In this document: positions 8,747 to 16,337 of the stretch, piece after piece
Layout: every line of letters begins with the position of its first letter
Position numbering within the stretch: position 1 is the first letter of the stretch
From: Streptococcaceae bacterium
GTDB lineage: Bacteria; Bacillota; Bacilli; Lactobacillales; Streptococcaceae
Length of the DNA: 33,661 nucleotides
NCBI GenBank assembly: GCA_031285775.1
Contig: JAITVN010000099.1
Coordinates: 1 to 33,661, forward strand
Direction of reading: 5' to 3'
Position numbers and translations under genes: made by a program
Notes under the pieces: model-generated
What the model was told of the DNA's origin: nothing
Databases searched by the model: none
The model's input: the letters and a program-made list of their open reading frames with translations, nothing else

Positions 8747-9441
8747 TCTTCATCTAGTCTCCTTATCACTTTTGCAGGAACTCCTCCAATGATTGAATTA
8801 TCTGGGAATTCCTTTTGTATCACAGCACCTGAAGCAATAACACAATTATCACCTATATTGGAACCATCTAAAATTGTCACCCCTGATCCTATCCAAATAT
8901 TACTACCAAGTTTAATTCCTTTATGGCTGACACCTTGAAGACGAATGAGAACTCCTGAGTTGTCAAACTTGTGATTCTCTGCATGAAATCGAACATTTTG
9001 ACCTGCTATTACGTCACTCCCAATTATTATACCACCCGCCGATCCAAAAAAAGTATTCTCAGAAAAACTTGTATTGCTACCTATCCTTAGGCCCTTCCCA
9101 AGATCAGAAAGTGTTCCAGAAATCATTAATTTTGAGTTATCGCCAATTTTCACATTATCTCCTAAAAATAAACCATCAGTTGACAAAGCATCCACTAAAA
9201 CATTTTTTCCAATCCGAACATTTGAACCAACATGTATTTTATTTCGAACACGAAAATGTGTATGCTTACCAACTATAAGATTAGAGCCACATGTATTAAA
9301 ACCTGTTTTTTTAATAATTCCACGAACTAATCCCAATGTGTAGCCCAATCCTGTGTAAATAATATAGTTTGTGGGAATATCACTTGAAAGTCGGAATTCT
9401 GGCTTATTAAAAAATTTATGAACTATTTTCTCGATAAACAT
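8743..9441 (-). CDS. Left-handed beta-helix acyltransferase (hexapeptide repeat)
   Basis: The 232-residue protein is rich in hexapeptide repeats, for example IHVGSNVRIGKNVLVDA, FLGDNVKIGDNSKL and IIIGSDVIAGQNVRFH. It ends with WIGSGVTILDGSNIGDNCVI followed by GGVPAKVIRRL, the classic tail of CatB/maltose-type O-acetyltransferases. The histidine in FHAENHKF is a plausible catalytic base. It should acetylate a sugar hydroxyl of the repeat unit using acetyl-CoA in the cytoplasm. The start overlaps the upstream GT4 gene by 19 bases. Its ribosome binding site is weak, consistent with coupling. Confidence 0.9.
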   Translation of the reverse strand: MFIEKIVHKFFNKPEFRLSSDIPTNYIIYTGLGYTLGLVRGIIKKTGFNTCGSNLIVGKHTHFRVRNKIHVGSNVRIGKNVLVDALSTDGLFLGDNVKIGDNSKLMISGTLSDLGKGLRIGSNTSFSENTFFGSAGGIIIGSDVIAGQNVRFHAENHKFDNSGVLIRLQGVSHKGIKLGSNIWIGSGVTILDGSNIGDNCVIASGAVIQKEFPDNSIIGGVPAKVIRRLDEE

Positions 9442-10715
9442 GCCATATACTCGCTTTCAATTTTCTTACTATGCTTGGTAAAAGAGTCAATTTTATATGT
9501 GATTCGATATTCTCCAGATAATAACATTTCTCTAACCCCCTTCAAAATAAAACTGCTTGGTAGCAAATCTTTCGCTCCAACATTTTCAAGTACAAATACA
9601 GGAACTTCCTTATCAAGCGCTTCAATCGTTAAAAAATTAAAAGTTTCTTTCCAACGACTTGGAACTATAAGTAGTTGAATATCTTTAAAGACTTGCATTT
9701 TTTCATCTGAAGCGAAACGCTTCCTGTTTTTCACATTGTAGGGGACAACAGGATTAATATCTTCTCCATAAATTTCAAAATGAAGAGATGGATTTCGCTT
9801 AGCAAGCTCAAGAAAGTCATAAAATCCTTTAAATTCTGCATATTGTCCAATATAAGTAATTTTGTTGATTTGACCCATATCTAGAGAAATATGCTTTTTT
9901 CCCCCGTGAATATCGGCGTTTGAGATACTTAACAGAAATGAACTCTTTGGAAGGGTTCTAAGATTTTTTTCAAAAACTTCTTTCGCAACCGTGCTATTAA
10001 AATGGAAGTTATCTATTTTTTCAAAGATATTCTGATAATAATCTTTTAAATTATTAAAGCTTACGATCTGATTCTCTGAATACTCAGAGTTACTCTTTAT
10101 TGAATAATGTGCTTCTTTCTGAAAAGAATCTTTTTTGAACTTTTTAACTATGTCTCTCAGTTTCGGATAAAAGGAGGATTGCAGAGCACGCAATTTTTTG
10201 ACTGACATTGCTGCCTGACTGACATTCAACCAATAATTCAAACTATTTTCATCATCCCAAGACTTCCCGCTAAAATAAAAAGTCGGATTGGGTGACAAAC
10301 CAAAATAATCATGGCTTGTATAAACAATCTTGATTTTTAATCGATTCGCTACTGTAAAAAATTCTTGATGTAATCCCATTAATGTATGAACATGAATGAT
10401 ATCGGGCTCTAATTCATTTAGAAAGTTTTCGTAAATATTTTCGTCCACAGAAGTCATAAATTTTTCTGGTTCTTTAATCCCACCGAATACTGCAAGAGGA
10501 AGAGAATTAATAAGTTCGTAAGAGACTATTCCAGGAATTCGCTCTTTTCCTTTTTTTATTTTTGTTCTACGGTCAAATAAATTAATACGACCCGGAAAAA
10601 GATAAACCACTGAATTACCTTGACGAAATTGTTCTGTCATCAAATCAGTAACATATTGAACAAGTCCACCAGACCTTTCAGGAGGATAGCCTAGGCCATA
10701 ATGTAATATTTTCAT
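9423..10715 (-). CDS. Family 4 glycosyltransferase
   Basis: The 430-residue protein starts with MKILHYGLGYPPERSGGLVQ, the glycine-rich donor-domain opening of GT4. It has IIHVHTLMGLHQEF and VYTSHDYFGLSPNP in the acceptor domain and ITYIGQYAEFKGFYDFLEL in the donor domain. LLIVPSRWKETFNFLTIEALDKEVPVF holds the E(x7)E signature, with E in WKETFNFLTIEA. The protein is longer than its GT4 neighbour because of an insert around residues 120-230. It would add a sugar to the repeat unit. The ATG follows the DUF1972 stop by three bases without a clear Shine-Dalgarno sequence, which suggests coupled translation. Confidence 0.9.
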   Translation of the reverse strand: MKILHYGLGYPPERSGGLVQYVTDLMTEQFRQGNSVVYLFPGRINLFDRRTKIKKGKERIPGIVSYELINSLPLAVFGGIKEPEKFMTSVDENIYENFLNELEPDIIHVHTLMGLHQEFFTVANRLKIKIVYTSHDYFGLSPNPTFYFSGKSWDDENSLNYWLNVSQAAMSVKKLRALQSSFYPKLRDIVKKFKKDSFQKEAHYSIKSNSEYSENQIVSFNNLKDYYQNIFEKIDNFHFNSTVAKEVFEKNLRTLPKSSFLLSISNADIHGGKKHISLDMGQINKITYIGQYAEFKGFYDFLELAKRNPSLHFEIYGEDINPVVPYNVKNRKRFASDEKMQVFKDIQLLIVPSRWKETFNFLTIEALDKEVPVFVLENVGAKDLLPSSFILKGVREMLLSGEYRITYKIDSFTKHSKKIESEYMACLSRK

Positions 10716-10718
10716 TTA

Positions 10719-11879
10719 TTAACTAGTAAATACCCTTTCATACTCTTCCACTATATGTTCCCAAGAAAAAAAATCGTAAACTCTACTTTTGGCTTTCATG
10801 TTAATTTCAGAATAATCAGAATCTATTCTCTCAATCTTACGTACCAATCCTCGTAGATTATTAGTCTCCTTCGTCCAATAAAGCGCCCCATCCTCAGCAA
10901 CCTCCCGATTAAACCCAACATCAAGAAGCAGATTCAACCGCGTCGATCCCAAAGCTTCGATCAAGCTAGGGTTAGTCCCGCCAACTTCATGCCCATGGAA
11001 ATAAGCAAATGCATTTTCACGAATCTTTTTCAAGAGCTCCTGATCATAAACTGTACCTACAAACTTGATGCGTGAATCCTTATCAAAATTCGTGCTCTGA
11101 CGAAGCTTTTCGTAAAACTTATTTTGCTCGACATTAGTTATTAATACAAAGTCCTTCTTTGAGTCAGATGCCATAAATTCTCGAATCATAGTCTCATAGT
11201 TGTTCTCAGGAACAAAACGACCAACTACTAAGTAATACTCATTTGGCTGAACAGATTTTTCTGAGTACCAACTTAACAATTTCTCGTCGTCATCAGCCAG
11301 CTGACTCGGAGTTAGATCTGCACCATAAGCGATGTATGCCGTCTTCGGATGATACTGCTTATATGATTCCTGAATATACTTTTCAATATTCTTACTATCA
11401 CAAATCAACAAATCAGCATGTTTAACCATAAGCTTCTCAGAATACTTCCAGTATTTTTTAACTGGCGCACTCCATTTAGCCCGCAGCCATTCGTGGCCGT
11501 CTGGATTAACCATGAGCGTAATACCAAGCTTTTTCATCTTTGCTTTGTATCGTCCAATAAAAGGTCCTATACGACAAGCCAAAATATAAATAATTGCATC
11601 TTTATAATGATTTTGTTCAATTTGTCTTATCGAATACTTCAGGGCGCTTAAATCATAAAAGATAGCATTTGCTGACCCGATAGGTTTCTTTTTTATTGTA
11701 AAGCAATCAGCTCTGTTGTAGATAAAATTTTCTTTGTTTTCATCCGCTAGACAAGCAACATGATAGTGGATATTAGGACTCATGCGACCTTTGGTTAGTT
11801 CTTCAACAAATGTTTCAAAACCGCCGTATTTCGCTGGAATACCCTTAGAGCCTATTATGAATACATGTTTTTCTGACAC
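10719..11879 (-). CDS. DUF1972 rhamnosyltransferase-type glycosyltransferase
   Basis: This protein belongs to the DUF1972 plus GT4 family (Cps2T/RgpA-like), whose members usually attach rhamnose to the first, lipid-linked sugar. Signatures are VFIIGSKGIPAKYGGFETFVEEL at the N-terminus (conserved KGIPAxYGGFET), MVNPDGHEWLRAKW near residue 130, and YFHGHEVGGTNPSLIEALG in the donor domain. I place the start at GTG 11879, about 386 residues, because AAAGGAAG lies eight bases upstream and conservation begins right after it. The longer frame to 11948 would overlap the phosphatase gene by 49 bases and add an unconserved leader. Base composition falls toward AT-rich through this gene, marking the junction between conserved and variable EPS genes. 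Confidence 0.9.
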   Translation of the reverse strand: MSEKHVFIIGSKGIPAKYGGFETFVEELTKGRMSPNIHYHVACLADENKENFIYNRADCFTIKKKPIGSANAIFYDLSALKYSIRQIEQNHYKDAIIYILACRIGPFIGRYKAKMKKLGITLMVNPDGHEWLRAKWSAPVKKYWKYSEKLMVKHADLLICDSKNIEKYIQESYKQYHPKTAYIAYGADLTPSQLADDDEKLLSWYSEKSVQPNEYYLVVGRFVPENNYETMIREFMASDSKKDFVLITNVEQNKFYEKLRQSTNFDKDSRIKFVGTVYDQELLKKIRENAFAYFHGHEVGGTNPSLIEALGSTRLNLLLDVGFNREVAEDGALYWTKETNNLRGLVRKIERIDSDYSEINMKAKSRVYDFFSWEHIVEEYERVFTS

Positions 11880-11899
11880 TAAAAGTGCTTCCTTTCCCT

Positions 11900-12673
11900 T
11901 CAAAACAACCCAAACAACTTCCTCCGCCTCAACTCCCGCGGCTCCCAAACCTCAACACTCTGATTATTAACAATCGCGACCGCATTCTGATTCAGCTGCC
12001 AAGCCAAGTCATCCCCGTACTTCTCAGCAATCACATCAAAGGCCCGTCCCATCTTAGAAGCCCGACTTGTCACATTGTGCGCATCAGAGGCGATCGTGTG
12101 CACCAAGTTCATCTTAAACAGCGTGTCCGCATTTTCCTTGAACTTGCTGCCGAAACTCCCCGTCACACATGAAGCCGTAACCTGCGTCAGCGCGCCTTGA
12201 TTGACAAAGCCGATCAGTTTTTCAGGATTGCGCATGATGTCCAGATTTCGCTCGGGATGCACGATGATCGGCGTCAGCCCCTCTATCCGCATCTCATAGA
12301 TCAGATTCTCCGCATACAGCGGAACGTCATTTGAGTCAAACTCCAGCAGCAGATAGTTAGTACGGTTCGCCACAGTCAGGAGATATCCCGCCTGGTATGC
12401 TTCGATCAACTCCCCAAAGATGTGAACCTCCTGCGAAGGCAGTACTTCAATCGGCAGCTGGTTGTCAGCACACATCTGATTGACCAGATTAACTTTTTCA
12501 AACACTGCTTGCGGGCTGGTATGAAAGGTCGGGTCAAGATGCGGGCTGGCATTGATTTGAACCACACCTTCTGCAGCAAACTTTTTCAGCATCTCTAAGG
12601 TCAATTCAGGTCCAGGTGGACCGTCATCCAGTCCAGGCAAGAGATGACAATGCAAGTCAACAATCTCACGCAT
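11900..12673 (-). CDS. wzh: PHP-domain tyrosine-protein phosphatase (CpsB/EpsC type)
   Basis: The protein dephosphorylates the C-terminal tyrosines of the Wze kinase and so controls polymer length and export. The metal ligands of the PHP fold are visible: IVDLHCHLLPGLDDGP at residues 4-19, NASPHLDPTFH near 40, IVHPERN, and ASDAHNVTSR near the C-terminus. From the ATG at 12673 it has 257 residues, close to the usual 243-260. AGGGAG precedes this ATG, while the longer frame to 12721 would overlap the priming transferase. It starts three bases after that gene's stop. Its position after the priming transferase is unusual, since in many lactic acid bacteria it comes before. Confidence 0.95.
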   Translation of the reverse strand: MREIVDLHCHLLPGLDDGPPGPELTLEMLKKFAAEGVVQINASPHLDPTFHTSPQAVFEKVNLVNQMCADNQLPIEVLPSQEVHIFGELIEAYQAGYLLTVANRTNYLLLEFDSNDVPLYAENLIYEMRIEGLTPIIVHPERNLDIMRNPEKLIGFVNQGALTQVTASCVTGSFGSKFKENADTLFKMNLVHTIASDAHNVTSRASKMGRAFDVIAEKYGDDLAWQLNQNAVAIVNNQSVEVWEPRELRRRKLFGLF

Positions 12674-12675
12674 GT

Positions 12676-13377
12676 TTAGTAGGTCTCCCTGTTTTTTAAT
12701 AGTTGTACCACGGTCAGCCAAAGCAGATGCAAATCATATCTGGTGCTGCGAAGCCGCAAGTACTCGAGCTCCATATCGGCACGCTCTGGAAACAAGACTT
12801 TGCTTCTGCCATGTGTGGTCCAATAGCCGGACAAGCCGGGGCGGGCGATCTGCAAGTAAGGAAGCCTTTCGCCGTATTCCTCCAGCTCAATCTCCAGTAT
12901 CGGACGCGGCCCGATCAGTGCCATCTCGCCAATGAAAACATTAAAGAACTGCGGCAGCTCATCAACAGAAAACTTTCGCAGGAAACGTCCCAAACGCGTC
13001 ACACGCGGATCATCTTCCAGCTTGTTGCCGTTGCTTTGGTACTTCTCAAACAACTTCGGATCCGTCAGCAGCATCTCCTCAGCCCCCACAATCATCGTCC
13101 GAAACTTATAAATCTGAAAAGTCTCGCCGAATTGACCATAACGCTTTTGCTTATAAAACATCGGCCCGCGATTTCTCCCGAAATGATAAGGAATAAAGAG
13201 AATGATCATGAAGACAAGACAGATGAACACACCAACCGTTGACCCCAGAAGATCGATAAGCCTTTTGACGAAGATTTGACGGCGCGAAAGGCAGCGCACT
13301 TCCACGAGACCTTCGTCTAAAAGGCGCTGAACATAGGGATTATGAGATTGTTGACGATCAGGTGTCTGCTTTTCCAT
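12676..13377 (-). CDS. Priming undecaprenyl-phosphate sugar phosphotransferase
   Basis: This small, monotopic bacterial sugar transferase starts each repeat unit by moving a sugar-1-phosphate onto undecaprenyl phosphate. It has one membrane segment after KRLIDLLGSTVGVF. Then come KQKRYGQFGETFQIYKFRTM, DDPRVTRLGRFLRKFSVDELPQFFNV with the Asp-Glu catalytic pair, and GEMALIGPRPILEIELEEYGER. These are the family's core motifs. From ATG 13377 the protein has 233 residues, but the start is unsure: AAGGA sits very close, and in-frame ATG 13404 or GTG 13428 would overlap the kinase gene. The sugar, glucose or galactose by family precedent, cannot be told. Confidence 0.93.
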   Translation of the reverse strand: MEKQTPDRQQSHNPYVQRLLDEGLVEVRCLSRRQIFVKRLIDLLGSTVGVFICLVFMIILFIPYHFGRNRGPMFYKQKRYGQFGETFQIYKFRTMIVGAEEMLLTDPKLFEKYQSNGNKLEDDPRVTRLGRFLRKFSVDELPQFFNVFIGEMALIGPRPILEIELEEYGERLPYLQIARPGLSGYWTTHGRSKVLFPERADMELEYLRLRSTRYDLHLLWLTVVQLLKNRETY

Positions 13378-13390
13378 TATCCTTAAATCT

Positions 13391-14104
13391 TCATTCCTCT
13401 GCATAGTAGTAAGAGTAGTAATAATCACTTTCTTCGGCTTCGATCGAGTTCATCACTGAACCGATAATATTGGCGCGAACTTGTTCCAAGAGCTTGCGTG
13501 CCTTTAATAGGGCACGTTTATCTGTCTTCTTGCTGCGGGCTACCACCAGTACGCCATCTACGTAACGGCTGATGACCTGTGCATCTGTGACGGTCAATAC
13601 TGGCGGTGAATCAATGATGATAATGTCAAAGATCCCGTAGAGTGTCTGCATGATTTCCGCCATATTCGCCGATCCCAGCAACTCTGCCGGATTCGGAGGC
13701 ACAGGGCCAGAAGTAATAACGTAAAGATGCGGAATGGCTTCTACTTTTTGGACAACCTGACTGGCAGTGTTTTTCCCAGTCAGAATATTTGTCATGCCGG
13801 CACCGTTCGGAACATTAAAGGCACGCTGTCCAGTGGGACTTCTCAAGTCACAGTCAAGAAAGAGCGTATTTCGGCCGGTTTGTGCATAGACCACGGCCAG
13901 ATTGGCGGCTGTTGTCGTTTTTCCTTCACCTGGTGCGGAGGAAGCCACTAGGATACTGCGAATCTCATGATCACGGGAAGAGAATTCGATATTGGTACGC
14001 AAGGTTCGATAGCGCTCAGCCACGATGGAGCCAGGATCCGTGATCACATGGTTTTGCCAGTTGTTCGCTGAAGAAGCGGTATTTTTAGAATTTTTCCGAG
14101 CCAT
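13391..14104 (-). CDS. wze: BY-type tyrosine kinase, cytoplasmic half (Wze/CpsD)
   Basis: This ATP-binding partner of Wzd autophosphorylates on C-terminal tyrosines. It has Walker A in SSAPGEGKTTTAANLA near residue 55, Walker A' in LFLDCDLRSP and Walker B in IIIIDSPP. ERYRTLRTNIEFS near residue 31 is the oligomerisation motif. The C-terminus is a compact tyrosine cluster, DYYYSYYYAEE, with six tyrosines in seven positions. Two adjacent ATG codons are possible; the second (14104) is better spaced from AGGAGG and forms a TGATG junction with the wzd stop. The Shine-Dalgarno sequence is formed by the arginine codons ending wzd. Confidence 0.96.
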   Translation of the reverse strand: MARKNSKNTASSANNWQNHVITDPGSIVAERYRTLRTNIEFSSRDHEIRSILVASSAPGEGKTTTAANLAVVYAQTGRNTLFLDCDLRSPTGQRAFNVPNGAGMTNILTGKNTASQVVQKVEAIPHLYVITSGPVPPNPAELLGSANMAEIMQTLYGIFDIIIIDSPPVLTVTDAQVISRYVDGVLVVARSKKTDKRALLKARKLLEQVRANIIGSVMNSIEAEESDYYYSYYYAEE

Positions 14105-14865
14105 CATCTCCTCCTTCTATTGCTTGCATGGTTTCTAGCGGATGACTTCGCCGCTAAGGTCGTGCCCTGGCCGAAGCTATTGCCGCCTTCGATCAGTGGA
14201 ACAACGCCCAGAAGCGGTTTGCCGAGGATTTGTTCAATGTCTTCTTCAGAATTGATCGTATTGTCCATAAACTCACGAATCAGTGCAATGCCTGCGCCAA
14301 TCAGGAAACCAATCACAAAGGAAATCGCCAGGTTCAGCTTTTTATTGGGGCTGACAGGCGATGGATCAAGCGTGGCATCTCCAAGACGGCTGACATTTTT
14401 GACACTCAACAAATCAGGTGCATCATTACTGAAGATCTCTGCTGTTTTGTCAGCAATCTGCTTAGCCAGATTTTTATCCTCATTTTTAACGACAATGTTG
14501 ATCAATAAAGAGTTCGTCGCATTGGAAGCACTGATGCTGCCTTGAAGTGAACGGATACTGTCTGTCAAATTAAGTTGATTTTTGACCTGCTTGATCACTT
14601 TTGGCGAAGTAATAATAGGATTGATCGTGTTGATCAGCTGAATATTGCCGGAGACTGCACCCGCGTTGGCTGTCCCTTCATCCCCACTTATAGGTCTGAC
14701 AACCAGCTGCGCCGTCGCCTGATAAATGGGTTTGGCGATAAAAAACGTATAAACGCCACCAATTACAGTAGCGAGAACAGTCATTGTCACAATGAGCAAA
14801 ATCCGCTTTCTGAGCATCGCGAACAATTCACGGATATTGATTGAATTTTCTTCAACTTCGTTCAT
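14104..14865 (-). CDS. wzd: Polysaccharide co-polymerase, chain-length regulator (Wzd/CpsC)
   Basis: The 253-residue membrane protein has the Wzz layout. The N-terminus INIRELFAMLRKR leads into a first membrane helix (about 20-41), followed by an extracellular domain and a proline-containing DPSPVSPNKKLN segment. A second helix (about 177-199) then leads to a short cytoplasmic tail ending in NRRRR. It anchors and activates the Wze kinase and sets polymer length with Wzy. It is the first gene of the EPS operon, with AAGGA six bases upstream of its ATG and a TG-extended promoter about 35 bases upstream. Confidence 0.95.
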   Translation of the reverse strand: MNEVEENSINIRELFAMLRKRILLIVTMTVLATVIGGVYTFFIAKPIYQATAQLVVRPISGDEGTANAGAVSGNIQLINTINPIITSPKVIKQVKNQLNLTDSIRSLQGSISASNATNSLLINIVVKNEDKNLAKQIADKTAEIFSNDAPDLLSVKNVSRLGDATLDPSPVSPNKKLNLAISFVIGFLIGAGIALIREFMDNTINSEEDIEQILGKPLLGVVPLIEGGNSFGQGTTLAAKSSARNHASNRRRR

Positions 14866-14869
14866 CTTG

Positions 14870-14876
14870 ATTCCTT
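14870..14876 (-). promoter_or_regulatory. Ribosome binding site of wzd
   Basis: On the minus strand AAAAAGGA is followed six bases later by the wzd ATG. It confirms the chosen start of the first EPS gene. Confidence 0.7.
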
Positions 14877-14898
14877 TTTTGCAAAATTCATTAAGGAT

Positions 14899-14907
14899 AT
14901 TATAACA
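14899..14907 (-). promoter_or_regulatory. TG-extended -10 promoter of the EPS operon
   Basis: The minus strand reads TGTTATAAT, a perfect -10 hexamer with the TG extension. No good -35 lies 16-18 bases upstream in the very AT-rich leader, which is normal for extended promoters. Transcription would start near 14892, about 27 bases before wzd. No other promoter of this quality was seen among the EPS genes. Confidence 0.65.
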
Positions 14908-15001
14908 TAAAATAACATTTTTATGTTTTTATAAATAAATTATTTTTTTTATAATAATGTCATATATGGGAAAACATTGTCACATCTTGTGTTCCCCCAA
15001 T

Positions 15002-15583
15002 TTACTCACAAAAAGCATCATGCTCTAGACTGTCTAAATCCTCAGCCGCCAGACTGTCTGGTAAGATTTGATGACTGACTTGCTTTTTGAACAGCCTGCT
15101 TTGTCTGACTTCGGAAGCCGCTTCTGCTTGCCGTTTTGCTGAATGATCTGAGACACTTTGAGCGGCCGTCTGATTTTCAGGTAAACTGGAGACATGAAAC
15201 TCAGAATTGCTCGCCGAACTATAGCTTCTGGCAGATTCCTCCGTATGACGCAAGGCGTCCAGCGGATCTTCCGTCAATGTCTCAGAGCTTGAGGCTAATT
15301 CCATGAAAGCTAAATCGATGTTTTCATCCTCATTGACATAAAAATCTGAATAATAAACATCAAGCTGCAGCCTTTCATTTTCAGACAGGCTGACCGATTC
15401 GGAGTAAGACTCAGAAAAAGCCTTAAAGCGTGCATTGACACGATTCAAGCGCTCCTTGTCCGACACACCAGATAAAGACACAGACTGCAGCCATTCCTCA
15501 GGAGGAATCTCGCTGGATTCTGCAAAATCGTTGATATTGTCGACACTTTCCTCAAAGTCCTTTTCCGAACTCTCCCTCTCCAT
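15002..15583 (-). CDS. Serine/glutamate-rich protein, 193 residues, unknown function
   Basis: I do not recognise a described family. The protein is acidic and rich in Ser and Glu, with no hydrophobic segment, signal peptide or wall anchor, so it should be cytoplasmic and largely disordered. Residues 41-48 (SDKERLNR) and 54-64 (KAFSESYSESV), then 106-112 (DPLDALR), match the N-terminal region of the 1817-residue protein at 21099-26552. Residues 157-164 (SEVRQSRL) match the 159-residue protein encoded just upstream. The ATG is preceded by GGAG at a good distance. It lies between wzd and the 159-residue gene, same strand, and probably shares a transcript with the latter. Confidence 0.75.
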   Translation of the reverse strand: MERESSEKDFEESVDNINDFAESSEIPPEEWLQSVSLSGVSDKERLNRVNARFKAFSESYSESVSLSENERLQLDVYYSDFYVNEDENIDLAFMELASSSETLTEDPLDALRHTEESARSYSSASNSEFHVSSLPENQTAAQSVSDHSAKRQAEAASEVRQSRLFKKQVSHQILPDSLAAEDLDSLEHDAFCE

Positions 15584-15644
15584 TTCTACTCCATCAATAC
15601 ATTAATTGCGATTTTTACACACTGAGTCTCATTTTGCCTACAAA

Positions 15645-16124
15645 TTACTCATTTTCAGAGTGCTGATGCTTCCGATCTAAAATCAGCCTGCTTTGACGCA
15701 CTTCTGAAGTCAGATCAGCCAACAGACTGGATGACTTGGACATTTCAGCCTCAGATCTGTGTGAGCCTTGCTGTGAATCCTGAAAATCTTGGATCTCCTC
15801 TTTATCAGAAGCCTCCGTTAAGAGTTGGAAATTGTTCATCATTTCCAATTTCTCCCGATCAGAGGAAGACAGAGAGTCCGATAAAGCTTCATACTGCAGG
15901 AATTCAACCTGATCCAGAAAAAGAACAGGGTTCTCCACAAAGGCATCTGGCTCTGACACAAGCGCATGAAACTGAGAATTCAGAGGACTGTCAAACTCGA
16001 ATAAAAAGTCATCACGAAGAATTGCTAAATATTCACCAGAATCAAGCAGTTGTCTATCATCTTTACTGCTTACTTCCTGATTTAGATTTTCCGGCAAGTT
16101 CTGTCCATCTGCACTTTTTATCAT
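15645..16124 (-). CDS. Serine/acid-rich protein, 159 residues, unknown function
   Basis: No known family is recognised. It is acidic with moderate serine content and no membrane segment. It shares SEVRQSRL (residues 140-147) with the 193-residue neighbour. A variant of the SDKERLNR motif appears as SDREKLEMMNNF at residues 88-99, and NSQFH (49-53) parallels NSEFH in the neighbour. The middle (residues 30-80) has more hydrophobic residues and could fold. The ATG is preceded by GGAG, and a TTGACA/TAAAAT promoter lies just upstream. The gene is read divergently from the LCP gene and is followed 61 bases later by the 193-residue gene. Confidence 0.72.
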   Translation of the reverse strand: MIKSADGQNLPENLNQEVSSKDDRQLLDSGEYLAILRDDFLFEFDSPLNSQFHALVSEPDAFVENPVLFLDQVEFLQYEALSDSLSSSDREKLEMMNNFQLLTEASDKEEIQDFQDSQQGSHRSEAEMSKSSSLLADLTSEVRQSRLILDRKHQHSENE

Positions 16125-16163
16125 TTAGACTCCAACAACTGAGTAAAAATAAACTCGTTTATA

Positions 16164-16191
16164 ATTTTACAGTTTTTTTAAAAATTGTCAA
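16164..16191 (-). promoter_or_regulatory. Promoter of the small serine-rich gene pair
   Basis: On the minus strand a perfect TTGACA (16186-16191) is followed after 16 bases by TAAAAT (16164-16169). The predicted start is near 16157, about 33 bases before the ATG at 16124. Confidence 0.7.
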
Positions 16192-16286
16192 TACTCAAGT
16201 GGTATTGCGCCTTTTTTTTATTTATATTTTATAAAAAAGAAAATATTATCTTTATCTCTTTTCTCTGACAATTTTTTTTAAAATCG

Positions 16287-16295
16287 TGGTATAAT
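16287..16295 (+). promoter_or_regulatory. TG-extended -10 promoter of the LCP gene
   Basis: TGGTATAAT gives a perfect extended -10. A CTGACA match lies 19 bases upstream. The predicted start near 16302 leaves a leader of about 36 bases before the ATG at 16338. It is divergent from the serine-rich promoter about 100 bases away. Confidence 0.68.
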
Positions 16296-16337
16296 CTTAA
16301 AAACAAAGCTTTTGAAAATTTTAGATTGAGGCAATTG

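Noticed and set aside
12703-13242. 179-codon plus-strand frame
   Set aside because: It lies fully antisense to the priming transferase gene, which has clear family motifs.
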